This document shows, piece after piece, positions 26,005 through 37,004 of a DNA stretch of 64,000 nucleotides. The translations under genes and the position numbers were made by a program. This stretch comes from Cerioporus squamosus. Taxonomy: Eukaryota > Basidiomycota > Agaricomycetes > Polyporales > Polyporaceae. The notes beneath the pieces were generated by a model, which was not told the DNA's origin, did not search any database, and worked only from the letters and a program-made list of their open reading frames with translations. Location: contig JABYQS010000057.1 of assembly GCA_022592435.1 (NCBI GenBank), forward strand, positions 62,001 through 126,000. The letters are read 5' to 3'. Each line of letters opens with the position of its first letter. The stretch's first letter is position 1.

Positions 26005-27216
26005 TTAGGATGCACTGAGGACCGCGCGTAGGCTCTGAGTCTCTAGATCCGACGCCAATTCCTTCTCCACATCCACGAACCCCGGGCCCCCCGCCGACTT
26101 GGGCTCCCTCACCATCTAGCGTGAATTCAGTCAGAGAAACCACGCACAACCTATGTTCGTTCCGACTCACTATACGAAGTGGCACAGGGTCACCCGTCCA
26201 CGTAGAATTGTCCACGCCGCCCAATCCTCTACGACGAGGACGTAGCCAAGCTCTTCATAGAACCACTTCGCGTCGTCCGTGATCACATATACCGCACGAC
26301 CCTTCGCATCAGCCTATTGCAGCACAAACAACACCTCAATAAGCACATTTGCGAGCATGCATAGTTCATGATGTGAGGTCTCACCATCTCATTAAGAACC
26401 CTTACGAGGGCGGTGGCGTATCCATGTCCTTGCCTGGCCGGCGCAGTCGCCAGGCCTGCGAGCTCTATCATGTCGTTGACCCTGTCACCCAGCGCCGACT
26501 TGAACATAGCTCTCAACTTCGTCCCGACCTCCTCTTCCCTCTGTGTGACAGTCGAGATGTGCGGCCAGTGTCAGATGCAGCGTATCGACGTTGTCGTTCG
26601 TAAACGAACCTTGCGCGCCTCGGTAGACTTGAAAGGGTCGAACAACACACTGATCCAGGTCACCAGCCGTCCGCTCCTCTTCTCTCCAGCTTCGCGGCTG
26701 TAGACAACAAGCTGTGGTCAACTTATCGTCCGAGATAACGAGGACATGGAGCGCACAATACGTACTACGACAAATTGGAGTCGCCATTGTTGACTGTATA
26801 TACGCGACCTCGGCGCACCTCGTCCGCATAGTTCAAGGCAATCAATAGCTTCTTGCGCGATGCTGACAACGGCGTCGAATCAACTTCCTATAGAAAGGTC
26901 GTGAAGATTAAGAAAGTGCTCCCTGCCAGTGTATAAGTAGTGAAGGAGAACTAACGTCGACGTAGCGCACTGTAGACTCGACACGAGTTGCGGTATAGGT
27001 GTTACTGGCTGCTTGAGGTACATTGGCTGTGTCCGCGTCCGACCGCAGCCCAATAAGTCGCTATAACCGATTGTGTGGACTAATACGTAGGATTTGACTC
27101 ACAGTATCGCAACGGCTTCACCTCGATGTCGTCGTCCAAAGTCTGGAAGCTCCCGTAAGTCGAAGGCTCGCGTTCAGTAGAGCAGCCTTCTCATCGTCGT
27201 GGTCGTAGGCAGCCAT
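26005..27216 (-). pseudogene. frameshifted GNAT acetyltransferase pseudogene
   Basis: Minus-strand exons 27216-27103, 27026-26956, 26887-26766, 26697-26610, 26540-26385, 26313-26171, 26115-26005 align closely with the intact gene at 1696. Exon 1 is 114 nt instead of 115, so the frame leaves MAAYDHDDEKAALLN before PLRY. Exon 6 is 143 instead of 144 nt, through loss of one G in the GGCGGGCGTGG stretch after EDW. Middle exons are intact (71, 122, 88, 156 nt) and motif A LATAPARQGHGYATALV is preserved. Two independent single-base deletions argue for a recent pseudogene, though sequencing errors cannot be excluded from one assembly. It is an inverted duplicate of the 1696 locus about 24 kb away. 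Confidence 0.78.
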
Positions 27217-27957
27217 GCTGTGTACTGCACTGCGCAGGAGTAGCGGTTCAAGCGTTGTCGGGTCGTCCTTCGCCCACTCAATAAACCCGTCAATCGTCTG
27301 CCTAGGGGAGACAAGGTTCAAGCATCCACATGGATGCTCGACCTTGCTCGACATGTTGCGGAATGAGCGCCCCGCAGTATCGACTTGTTCCCACCACGCC
27401 AGGCACCATGTGTTGCATCAGCCTGAGCGTGGGCCGCAGTACTTGGTCCGCATGTTCGACGATGGATGTGTTCGACTCGCAATCGAGGCCTCGGGTATGT
27501 GCAGTGACGGTCTTATGTGCGTTCGTACTACGAGGAGGCTGCGTGTCCAGAAGAATGCAAGGACTCGGAACGACTGTCCACACGGGGATCAGCACGCAGC
27601 CGCTGAGCCCAGGCTCAGCGTACACGCACCTACTCTGTTGTAGTGCAAGGATAGATGGCCTCCTCGATACGTATCTCCGACGAGTTTGCAACTCAAGATC
27701 CGAGTCCAGGAGGAGGAGGGAGTCTAGGTAACGCTGCAGGCGCCTCCTTGGAGTTGTGCGCCACAGCCACAGCAAGCACGTTACGGAAGCGGGATGACCA
27801 CTGCTTGTCCTCTAGAGTCTACTGTCTACCCCGTGTCTACCTCCCTGCATTGTCCTCGTTCTTCTCTTTACATTCGCTACTCGACTCTGGTTTCGCACAT
27901 TCTCTAACTTATCTGTCGCACTTGCTACCGCTCAGGCCGGTTGCCTCACGCACCACT
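27217..27957. other. gap: duplicated GNAT flank plus promoter of the PDI-like gene
   Basis: 27217-27400 matches, inverted, the flank before 1696. 27421-27543 is the second copy of the direct repeat at 25676. From about 27800 the sequence becomes pyrimidine-rich (CCTCGTTCTTCTCTTTACATT), as expected upstream of the gene at 27958. No intact gene. Confidence 0.55.
27421..27543 (+). repeat. direct repeat, copy B
   Basis: Counterpart of 25676-25793. In this copy the segment RGPQYLVRMFDDG stays open and again ends at a TCGGGTATGTGCAG junction. Confidence 0.75.
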
Positions 27958-30162
27958 ATGCTCGCCTTCGCGCGGCTCTCGTTCTCTCTTCTCGTCTCTT
28001 CCGTTATCCTTGCCTCCACCGCACTCCCGGTCGAGTCCTCAGAAACGGAACTGCTTGTGCTCACCCCGGATGACTTCGATTCTACCGTAGCAAATGGTGT
28101 TTGGTGAGTACTACAACACATCTCAGCACGCGCGTCCGCTGACAGATGGTGCCACCTCGACCCCCAGGTTCATCGAGCACTTCTCACCGTACTGCCGCCA
28201 TTGTCGCGACTTCGCCCCGACGTGGACCCAGCTTGTGGAGGAGACCGAGAAGAAGGCCGATCCAGGTATCCGTCTCGCGCAGGTCAACTGCGCCGTGCAT
28301 GGAGGTGCGTTTGTCAGCTCGTGTGCCCCGGGCGCAGTCCCGTCTGACACCTCCCGGAGACCTCTGCCGAAAGAATGGCGTCGAAGGATACCCCCAGATG
28401 AACTTATACCGTGATGGGAAGTTTGTTGAGACGTTCCGGCAGTCCCGGGACATCGACATCCTTACAAAGTATATCACTGCCAATGCCGAGCCTCGCAACC
28501 CTCCTGCCCCCGAGCCGCCTGCTGAAGACTCACCCGCCGCTGCATCAGAGGACGACGCTTTACTGGACGAGGTTGTGCATCGGGAAGATGTGAACCCGGA
28601 CGGTGTCGTGCTTTCGTTGAATGAGAAGAACTTCCAGCAGACGGTCGACAAGGGCCATGTCTTCGTCAAGTTTTTTGCGCCTTGGTACGTTCCTCCGCCT
28701 GCTGCATTCGCTCACTTGCCAACCGGATTGTGAACGTAGGTGCGGACACTGCAAGAAGCTAGCCCCATTCTGGACTCAATTAGGCAGCGCCATGCGGAAC
28801 AAGCTTAACATCGCCGAGGTGGACTGCGAGTCGCACAGTGCGTTATGCAAGCAGGAAGGTATTACTGGTTACCCGATGCTCTACTACTACGGTGGCAAGG
28901 GCGCTGGAAAGACGGAGTACACCGGTGGACGCAAGCTTGAGCAACTGAAGGCATTCGCGGACAAAGTCTCTGGCCCGTACGTAATCCTGTCGGTCAATCG
29001 TAGGAACTGTCGCTCACTCCTTCTGCAGTGGTGTCCAGGAACTCAAGTACGGTGAGCTGGAGACTCGCGTCGCTGAGCAGCCCGTACTCTACCTGTTCCT
29101 GCACTCGCCGTCAGACAAAGCCCTCTTCGTACGTCATCTTGTCGATCTCAACAAACTGCCTCTGACAACCCCTATAGAAGCAGGTCATCGAGGCATCGAA
29201 TGTCCTATTTGGTTCACCTTCGCTGTACACGTCTACCTCGTCCTCGTTTTACGACCACTTCAACATTCAGCCCGGCACCGCCGCTATCCTTGCCCTGAAG
29301 GACCACGACCCTACAGCACCTGCCGCCGTGTACACGATCAGCAAGCCTCTCTCCACGCAGACCGAGAAGCAAAAGCTTGTTGACTGGGTATGCGTGGGCG
29401 TCGTTGCCGTGACTTCTGTTGCTGATAGTTGTCTCTTTGCAGTTCATCCGCAACCGCCTCCCAGGCGCCGTCGAGCTTGACTCGGACAACTTCCAGGATG
29501 TCATGAATGCTCCGCACAAGCCGCTCGTTGTGATCACCGCGACTTCGGGGAAGGACAAGGAGCAAATTGCGAGAGAAGTCACTAACCTCGCGCGCAAGTG
29601 GCGCGACGCGAAGGAGCAGGCGCCGGTTGTCTTCACATGGATGGACGCGGACAAGTGGGGCAGCTGGTTGAAGAGCATGTACGGAATTAAGGCGAACATG
29701 CTTCCTAGAGCTGTGGTTGCCAACCACTCGGTGAGTGGTTAACGAATCCGGTAGGTATATGGCTGCTGACGACACTGATACTATGTGCAGAGTCTGGTGT
29801 ACTACGACATCGATCCCTTTGGCGAGCCGGTCAAGTTGACTGCGGCGAGTCTGTTCCCGACAATTAACGGTGCAGCCAGGGGCACTCTTGCGCACAAGAA
29901 CTCGGAGAATATGGTCGAGCGTCTGGCTAGGGTGTGTCCAGCTCATCTGTCTCATTCTCGTGCCCTTCCTGACGCGCCATCATAGTATCTGAACGGCAAG
30001 CTGATCGCGCTCGAGCTGTACGTGGTGAACAACCCGTGGCACACCGCCTTCTTTGCCATGATTGGCATGGTTGGACTGGGACTGGGTGTCAGGAAGCTCC
30101 TTGCTGAGTCTGATGAAGCGAGGGAAGGGAACTACCTGCGTAAGGGGGATCGGTTAGATTAG
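27958..30162 (+). CDS. ER thioredoxin/protein disulfide isomerase-like membrane protein (586 aa)
   Basis: Nine exons: 27958-28103, 28168-28304, 28360-28684, 28740-28976, 29029-29128, 29178-29387, 29443-29730, 29791-29931, 29986-30162, closing at 586 residues. A signal peptide (LSFSLLVSSVILASTALPV) leads into a thioredoxin domain with active site CRHC (FSPYCRHCRDF). An acidic linker follows, then a second domain with CGHC (FFAPWCGHCKKLAPFW) and cis-Pro in GYPMLYYY. Two further thioredoxin-fold-like segments lack active-site cysteines. Near the end, WHTAFFAMIGMVGLGLGV is a likely membrane anchor followed by a short charged tail. There is no KDEL/HDEL signal, so ER retention would depend on the anchor. 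The family catalyses disulfide formation or isomerisation in the secretory pathway. The CRHC site is an atypical variant of CGHC. Confidence 0.88.
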
Positions 30163-30579
30163 TATGGGTCTGTCTTTTCTGGAGCTGCTGCTGGGTGTAT
30201 GATATATTGTATACGGTTGTGCTTGCGAGACCTAGAATCAGAGCTCAAGTTGAAGGTAATGGTTCATTTCAACTCTCAGTCAGGTTAGTACTCAGTACTC
30301 AGTACCGAGTCAGACTCATTGTCCGTGGTGAAGAAACGGTTCAAAGGTCCTGAGCTCTCGCTTGTGCAACTGGCGCCTGTGGTGCGATACGCGATCACGT
30401 GTGCTACGCGCGAGAGCGAAAGCGAACATTGACGCCGGAAAGGCGTGGTTGTTGTTTCCCGACGTTCATGTCCATCGCTTGCAAGTCCAGCCCGTAGTCG
30501 CCCTCCCCTTTCTCCTCCATCACCGCAACACCTGGGCGACCCACACTCAACCACCTCTCCGACAACATTACCACCGACG
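30163..30579. other. intergenic between PDI-like and coiled-coil genes
   Basis: Terminator of the upstream gene and promoter of the next, both plus strand. Pyrimidine- and CAC-rich sequence precedes the start at 30580. No gene seen. Confidence 0.5.
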
Positions 30580-33500
30580 ATGTGGTCTAAAATCAGCAGT
30601 GCACTCAAGCGTCCCGAGACACCCGCACAAGACTTCGACGCCGACGACAGGCTGCAACCACAAACAGTCCTCTCCACCGTCTTCGACCGCCATCCGAACC
30701 TCTCTAACTTCCACGATCCCAACGAGGTTCCCTTTCCCTCACCAAGTCCACCAGCATCCCCCTCGAAGCACGGCCGTCGAGGCATCTTCAAGCGTACCCC
30801 CAAGACCACCAGCGAGAATGACCAAGTCCCCCACCTCCCCATCAAGCTCTCCATTCCCCATCTTAAGAAAGTTAAGTCATCCTTACATGGCTCTACTGGT
30901 GAGTCCCTCCTTTCCCTCGTCGTCTGTCTGGGATATGCGTCGCTCCCTGGGAATATCTCGTCTTGAGCATTACGCTCATGACGTACGACATACTTCGGCT
31001 ATTCCAGGGAGTGCCTTTACACTCCCCCTCTTTGAGATAATGATTGTCTGATGGAGTAACTGACTTGTTCTCCCCAGCTTCGGACGCCTCATCAATAAGT
31101 CGAGCGTCCACGGACTCGAGCCAGCAGAGGCAGTCCCAGGACTCCATTCGTCCACAGTTGCACGACCTCGCCGCGCGTACTCCCATTACTCCTACCGCAG
31201 ACGGCCGCTTCAGCTCAATACGTTCTATACTCCGCGATGGTAATACGCCTGCTACAGGGCAGAGCGTCCGCTTCTTCTCTCGCGACGCCTACAAGACAAT
31301 CACTCCTGATATCTCCAACGCCAGCGCAAGTGGGAGCGAACCCGAGCCGGCCTCCTTCGGTGTGCGCATGAAGGCTACCAGTAGCACTCCTATACGTCCC
31401 ACCCTTCAGGACGTCTTCTCCCCTCCGCAGTTGTCGAACTTGAAACCTCTTCCTCCACCCAACGATTCGAACATCTTCGACCTGTCCCAGGACATCGACC
31501 TCCCGCCTATACCCATCAGTAAAGACTCGGTTCCCCTCCTCGACAACGCCATCGAGATACCTTCTGACTGCCGACACTGAGGGCACTGTTCTTCGTATGG
31601 AGCCTGACGGCGAATTCCGATCCAGTACCCCGTCCAAGCATGACAGGAGCCAGTCCTTCAGCTTCGGGCAGACGGTCTTCCACTCAATCGGCGCTGCAAT
31701 TCGGGATTCGCCTGCGTCCAACGCCAGCTCTTCAAGCTCGAGGCGGGGTTCCCTCAAGCCCAAAGGCAACCGCAATCGGGCCTACAGCGACACTGTGTTC
31801 CACTCGATGCTGCAAGCCCCGTTGACGCCGCAGAAAGAGAATGTCGCCCCTGAGGCCGACATCGACGACCGCTCGAATAGCGCCCTCGTCCTATACCCCG
31901 CGCCCGACTCCCCGGAGAAGGGGAAGGAGAAGGACCCCTTCGGAGCGCACTCGACGGCGTACTACACTCCCGGAACTGGTGTGCCTCCTACCCCACCTCA
32001 AGCCGTTCAGGCGCATGGTCGCAAAGCATCCCGCGAAGAGGATCTCATTCTGTCCCTTCGCACACAGCTCGCGCTACAGACCGAGCTCTGTGCCCAGTAC
32101 GAGGTCGACCTCCGAGGCAAGGACGAACTGATGCGCTTGCTCCAATCCCGCTTCGAGGAATGCGGACGTGAGTGCGAGCGACGGAAGAATGTCATCCGTG
32201 GCTGGCGCAAACGCGTCGCTGATCTCGAGCGCTGTGTCCAGAACTTGCAGCTGGAGGTCGAGCGCAGCAGGGAGGAGAGCATGGAACGGAGTGTCATGGA
32301 CGAAGCCAGCGGATATGCGCTGCGCGCCCTGCACGGGAAAATGGAGGCCTTGGAGCGCGAGAAGGCCGAGTTGGAGAAACGCGAGCGGTCCGCTGTCGAG
32401 GAGCTCCAGGCCACCCGGGACGAACTCTACGGCACGAAGGAGGAACTGTCCCGGAGAGATGATGCGGAGCGCGAGCTCAATGACGGTATCGCACGCGCAC
32501 GGGAGCAGATGGAGTCGATGGACGTCAGCATGAGTCTCGAGGAGGGCGAGCGATCCCGCGTGTTCTCGACTGCGGCGTGGGACGAGGAGCGCAAGGCTCT
32601 CACCGCTGCTAACGAGGCGTTGCGCGCGGAGCAGCTTACGCTCGAGACTCAGCTTACGGATGCGCGCGATGAGGCGCTGAAGAAGGATAACGAGCTGAGC
32701 GTCCTCAAGGCTGAGCTCGAGGCGCAGTGGCGCAACACGGAGACGCAGAGCGAGAAGATCACAGAGCTGGAGAAGGAGAAGGAGGAGCTGCACGGCGAGG
32801 TCGAGGCCCTTAACGCCAGAATCGGAGAGATGGAGGTCGAGTGGGCGCAGTCGGAGAACAGGAAGAACGAGCTCGAAGCAGAAGCTCTGGAGCTCTGGGG
32901 CGTGAAGGAGGAGCTCGAGAAGGAGCGAAACGAGGTGAGCCGCCATGGATCAGGATCAGTAGGCGCGTATGGAGGTGCTAACGTGCATGTCTCTCTGCAG
33001 CTTGAGGAGCAGCTTCGCGCCGAGCAAGAGCACTCGGAAGAGCTCACAGCTGCTCTTCGTGAACGTGAGGACAAGGTCACGGCTCTCGAGCAGGAGCACA
33101 AGTTCGCTCTGGACCGCGCGTCACGCGTCGAGTCCCGTCTCCGTGAACGTGAAGCGGAGCTCTCCGACCTGATGAAGAAGCAGTCCGAGCGCGAGGACGA
33201 CGCAGAGAATGCGCAGAGCGAGATTGCCAAGATGAAGCGCGAGCATGCGCGCATTGTCAACGAGCAGAGCCGCACGCTGCAAGATGTCGTCGCCCGAGAG
33301 GTCGAGGCGCGTGCTGCTATGGAGGCGATGGTACGGGAGAAGGCGGAGACGGACGTGCAAGTCAACAGCCTTAAGGAGCGGACCAACGCACTCACTGCGG
33401 AAATGGAGAGGCTCAGGCGGCAGGTGCATGAACTCCAGCAGGAGAGCGCGGACAAAGAAGTCAAGTTGGTTCAGTTCGCGAAGCAGCGTGCGCAGGACAA

Positions 33501-34223
33501 GGAGGACCTCAACGGGCTCAACATCGCCCTGGACTCGAAGCAGCAAGAGCTCGAGCTGGTAAGCATTTCGGTTCTTCCTTTCCTATACGTTTGCTGACAT
33601 TGGTTGCTCTGCAGCTCAAGAGGCGCATGAGCGTCCGTGGCACTGCCGGTGGTACTCCCGCATCCACGGCCAAGGTCCCCGCTCCCCGTCGCGAGTCTTC
33701 TATCTTCGGTACTCCTAGTGTCGCTTCTCGGCCGCCTTCTGTCTTGTCCGACACTGGCAGCACAACCAAGGACCGTCGCATGAGTGAGACTCCCTCCACA
33801 ATCACTGCAAAGGCTGCGCTGGGAAGGAGCATACGTGCGAATGGCCCGACTAGTGCCTCTACCGCCAAGCGTGCCATCGATGGCGCCATGGGTCCCCCAC
33901 CCTCTGTTGTCCGCAGCCAGTCCGCTACTGCCGCTACGCCTACACGTATTCCTTCGGGTCCTAGCGCTCGCGCGACGCCGAGCACTATCAAGGCCGCGGC
34001 GAACCCTCGTCGCATGTCCGCGTCCATACTCGATTCCTCCAAGTTGCGTCAGTCGACGTCGAGCCAGGAGAGGCTCCAGAAGCTCGAAAGGCTGCCCTCC
34101 GTCTCTTCCGCGAGCGAACCGGAGAAGGAGAACTCGGCGCCATCTTCGACGTCGAGCCTGAGCTCGTCTACTGCGTCCTCGACTGCGAAGGCGACGCGGA
34201 GGATGAGCGCGATGCCTGCGTAA
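30580..34223 (+). CDS. large coiled-coil protein, possibly spindle pole or cytoskeletal (1,096 aa)
   Basis: Exons: 30580-30898, 31078-31529, 31582-32934, 33001-33558, 33615-34223, phases closing at 1,096 residues. The N-terminal ~430 residues are Ser/Pro-rich and basic, with GQSVRFFSRDAYKTITPD near residue 170 and repeated TVFHS motifs. Residues ~430-890 are almost continuous heptad-like Glu/Arg/Leu coiled coil (LEREKAELEKRERSAVEELQ). The C-terminal ~200 residues are Ser/Thr/Arg-rich low complexity. I associate the SVRFFSRDAYK motif with basidiomycete proteins annotated as Cut12-like spindle pole body factors, but this is from memory and weak. The intron at 31530-31581 uses a GTTCCC donor, required to join two open frames. 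The 66-nt intron 32935-33000 is in frame and could be retained. Confidence 0.75.
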
Positions 34224-34995
34224 GCGCAGCGAAACCATAAGAGGTACCGCAGTGGGTATTATCCTTATCGAATGTTGACGGCTGTCGCTGTCGCGTTGGT
34301 GGACAATGTTGCTTTGAGTATGCTTCCGTGCAAACATACCCCCTCATCATCTGTATTGATACGTATAGTCTCGCATCTCATCACCAGCATATCGCATCTA
34401 CTCATACTCATCTAACATGCATTCCACTACATCCACCTCCCCTTCCCTCACCCTCAGCACATCTGCTCGCAAAGGCCCATCATGTGGGCCTTTTGCACAT
34501 GAGCAGTCGCCCGCTGGGTCCTCTACATCTGTCACAACGTTAGCATCCACTCCATGCGTCCCGTCTCTCTCGCCTTGAACTTATGCAGTTATGTACTTCG
34601 TTTTCGCTGTGTACCTGATATCGCTGCTCTCGTCCCCTCCCCGTTCATCTCGACTCTCGATCTCCATTCATCTTCGTCCCCGTTCCGATCTCCGTCCCCT
34701 ACTGTCCTCAATCGCCCTTTCGCTTGTGCATGTTATTGGACTTGAGCGCTGTCAGCTTTGCGCGCATTCGACTCGTTGCGTCTTCACCCACCTAGGGCCC
34801 TAGTACTGTTTGTGCGTATGCGTCTGCAATTGAATTATAGGTGTCGAATACATATACACGAGTATCGTCCTTGTACGCTCATCTACAGTGCTACAAATAT
34901 TACAGCGTGCGATACATGGGTTCCGGGAGCATCCAGGCCCAAACAACCTTAAGGTGGCGAATAGATGTTACTGACGTGTTCCAACCGTGAGACGG
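34224..34995. other. convergent 3' region
   Basis: About 770 bp between two converging genes, rich in C/T runs on the plus strand (34400-34700). No frame with a recognisable product; likely two 3' untranslated regions. Confidence 0.5.
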
Positions 34996-37004
34996 TCATT
35001 CGATGAAGTCTGCGTCTGCGTCAAGCAAGTCCCATCCCTCGTCCTCTTCGACTATCCGCTCGGTCTTCACTTCTTTCGTACGTCCGCTCGTGCCCCTGGC
35101 ACGGACCCGCGCTGGCGTCGCCGCGGTCGCCTGCAGGAGCTGGCTGAAGTCGAGCGGGAAGCTCGCGGGGGTGGGAGGGGGAAGCAGCGGGCGCGTCGCA
35201 TGGGCACGCCGGCCGAGTTCCGGCGAGCAGCAGACGGCCCATAGGTTACCGAGGACATCGCCGGCGTGCGCGAGGGGCACGTCGACGGCCTGCGTGTGCG
35301 CGAGGTAGCAGACGTTGTAGAGGAGCATGGCGAGCGCGGTTGTGAATGCGCTGCCTGGGGAGGAGGAGGTGCTTGGCGGGGGCGCGGATGCTAGCTGCGA
35401 GTCTGCGAGCGAGCCAGAGAGGGAGGTGGTGCGTTGTGGGTTGGGTGCGCTTGGCGAGGGCGGAGAGGACGAGAGGGCCGAGGCGGGAGTGGTAGATGCG
35501 CGGTGGGAGGTGGGGCGAGAAGAGGAGGATGAGGATGAGGGAGAGGCGGCGGAGCTTGGAAAGGCTACTGGTGGTGCGGACGATACGTGAAGAGGTTGCT
35601 TCGTGGACCATCTGAATTTGGAACAGCGTCAGTAAGACTCTGTCTGTCTGAAGATGAGGGTCAAACGAACCGTGCCCATCCACCACTCTCGCCGCCGCGT
35701 ATGGCACCAATCCATGGAATCCCAACACCCAATGGTCCGCTTCCTTTGGCAGGGCTTGAGGGTGCTGTGGAAGAGCGACTCCACACAATCTCGAAGGGAA
35801 GCTTGATGCCAAGGTAGAAGGCCAGCAACGTAACAAAATGTATGGTGTGCGTGAGGACAGCATTGATGTGGTCTGGGGGATATCCTGCACAGAGCGATGT
35901 TGGGCAACTCATCGCTAGCACGTAATCGAGTAGCGGGACTTACGACGAATATCGCCTGGCACAGGCAGTACAAGCCCTCCGATCGTCCACTCCCCCTTCG
36001 TGCCGGCCTTTCCTCCCAGAGGCGGCCGTCCGCCCACCTCGACAACGCTGAATACCTCCACGAGCTCCTGGACAAGCCCGGAACGTGCTCGCGCTATTGC
36101 GTCAGACATTTGCGACATTTGTGCTTGCAGCTCTTCGATCTGTCGGACAACAGGGTCCACGCCGCGCATGGGGATGGGCGTCCCATAAGGAGCACTGCCA
36201 GAAATGACGCGTCCTTGAGTAGGGCCATATGCATGCGACTGCGCTCCGGAGATCAATGAGGGCCGGGAGTAGCTCTGCGGTGGCGTTGTTGCAACCGAGA
36301 GGGGGGAGCGGAGGCCTTGAGGAGAGGTCGACGTGAAGTAGTTGGTGCTCAGAGGTCGGGTGGCTGAGGAGAGTGGGCGTGGCACTGGCGATGCACTGGA
36401 TGGGGGTGGAGTTGAGGAATGGGAAGAGAGTGAAGAGTTCGGCCGATGAGATATCGGGCGACTGGCTTGCGGAGACGTGGATATGGGTGCGTGGGGAGGA
36501 GAGGCGGAGGTAGAAGGAGTAGAGGAGGCATGAGCATGGAGGATGGTGGAGGTTGCAATAGCAAGTGTACGCCTGCGTGTTGCAAGCGAGCTGCGCAGCT
36601 TCTGTATCCGATCGCGTACTGCACAGGAGATTATTGGATGAAGTCTCGGGAGAGGGGGGGGAGGGGGTGAAGCACGCACGATTGTCGTTCGTTGACCTGA
36701 TCTGGTTGACCCCGTCCCACAGCTCTTGTACCCTCTCCTCTCTGCCTTTGAGCTCAGAACGTCTCAAACGTGCGGGATCTACGACATTCGTGAGGGATTT
36801 CTCCGCAGACGCTATGTGAGCGTCTCTCTCGGCAGCAGCATGCTGGGTTTGTAATCGCAGCGACAGTAGGCTGGAAGGAGACCAGGAAGTGATTCGATCA
36901 GCGCGGTGTCTATAATGGTAGTGAGCAAATATTACGCACTGTTGTCTGAGGCAATTCTCGCAGAAAAACTGTCGTTGTCTGAGTTCACAGTTCTGGCACT
37001 CCAT
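34996..37004 (-). CDS. ATG14: Atg14/UVRAG-family subunit of the PI3-kinase complex (about 600 aa)
   Basis: Minus-strand exons 37004-36680, 36618-35944, 35884-35671, 35611-34996, phases closing at 609 residues. The N-terminus has two CxxC pairs (CQNC and CENC in MECQNCELRQRQFFCENCLR), typical of Atg14. A coiled coil follows (AAERDAHIASAEKSL, RREERVQELW-like), then a Ser/Pro-rich insert. The C-terminal conserved block has PPDHINAVLTHTIHFVTLLA, LPFEIVW, RWSTKQPLHVSS, AMLLYNVCYLAHTQ, DVLGNLWAVCCSPELG and FSQLLQAT. Atg14 directs the Vps34 PI3-kinase complex to autophagosome formation. The related UVRAG/Vps38 endosomal subunit is the main alternative and cannot be fully excluded. Bases 36948-36919 or so could be a 30-nt in-frame intron (GTGCGT...TATAG), which would remove ten residues after CLRQ. 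Confidence 0.88.

Noticed and set aside
29214..29955. Minus-strand frames antisense to the PDI-like gene
   Set aside because: Fully overlapped by well-supported plus-strand exons in phase.
32074..33464. Long minus-strand frames (about 270-290 codons) opposite the coiled-coil gene
   Set aside because: Leu/Arg- and Ser-rich shadows produced by the repetitive Glu/Arg codons of the plus-strand coiled coil.
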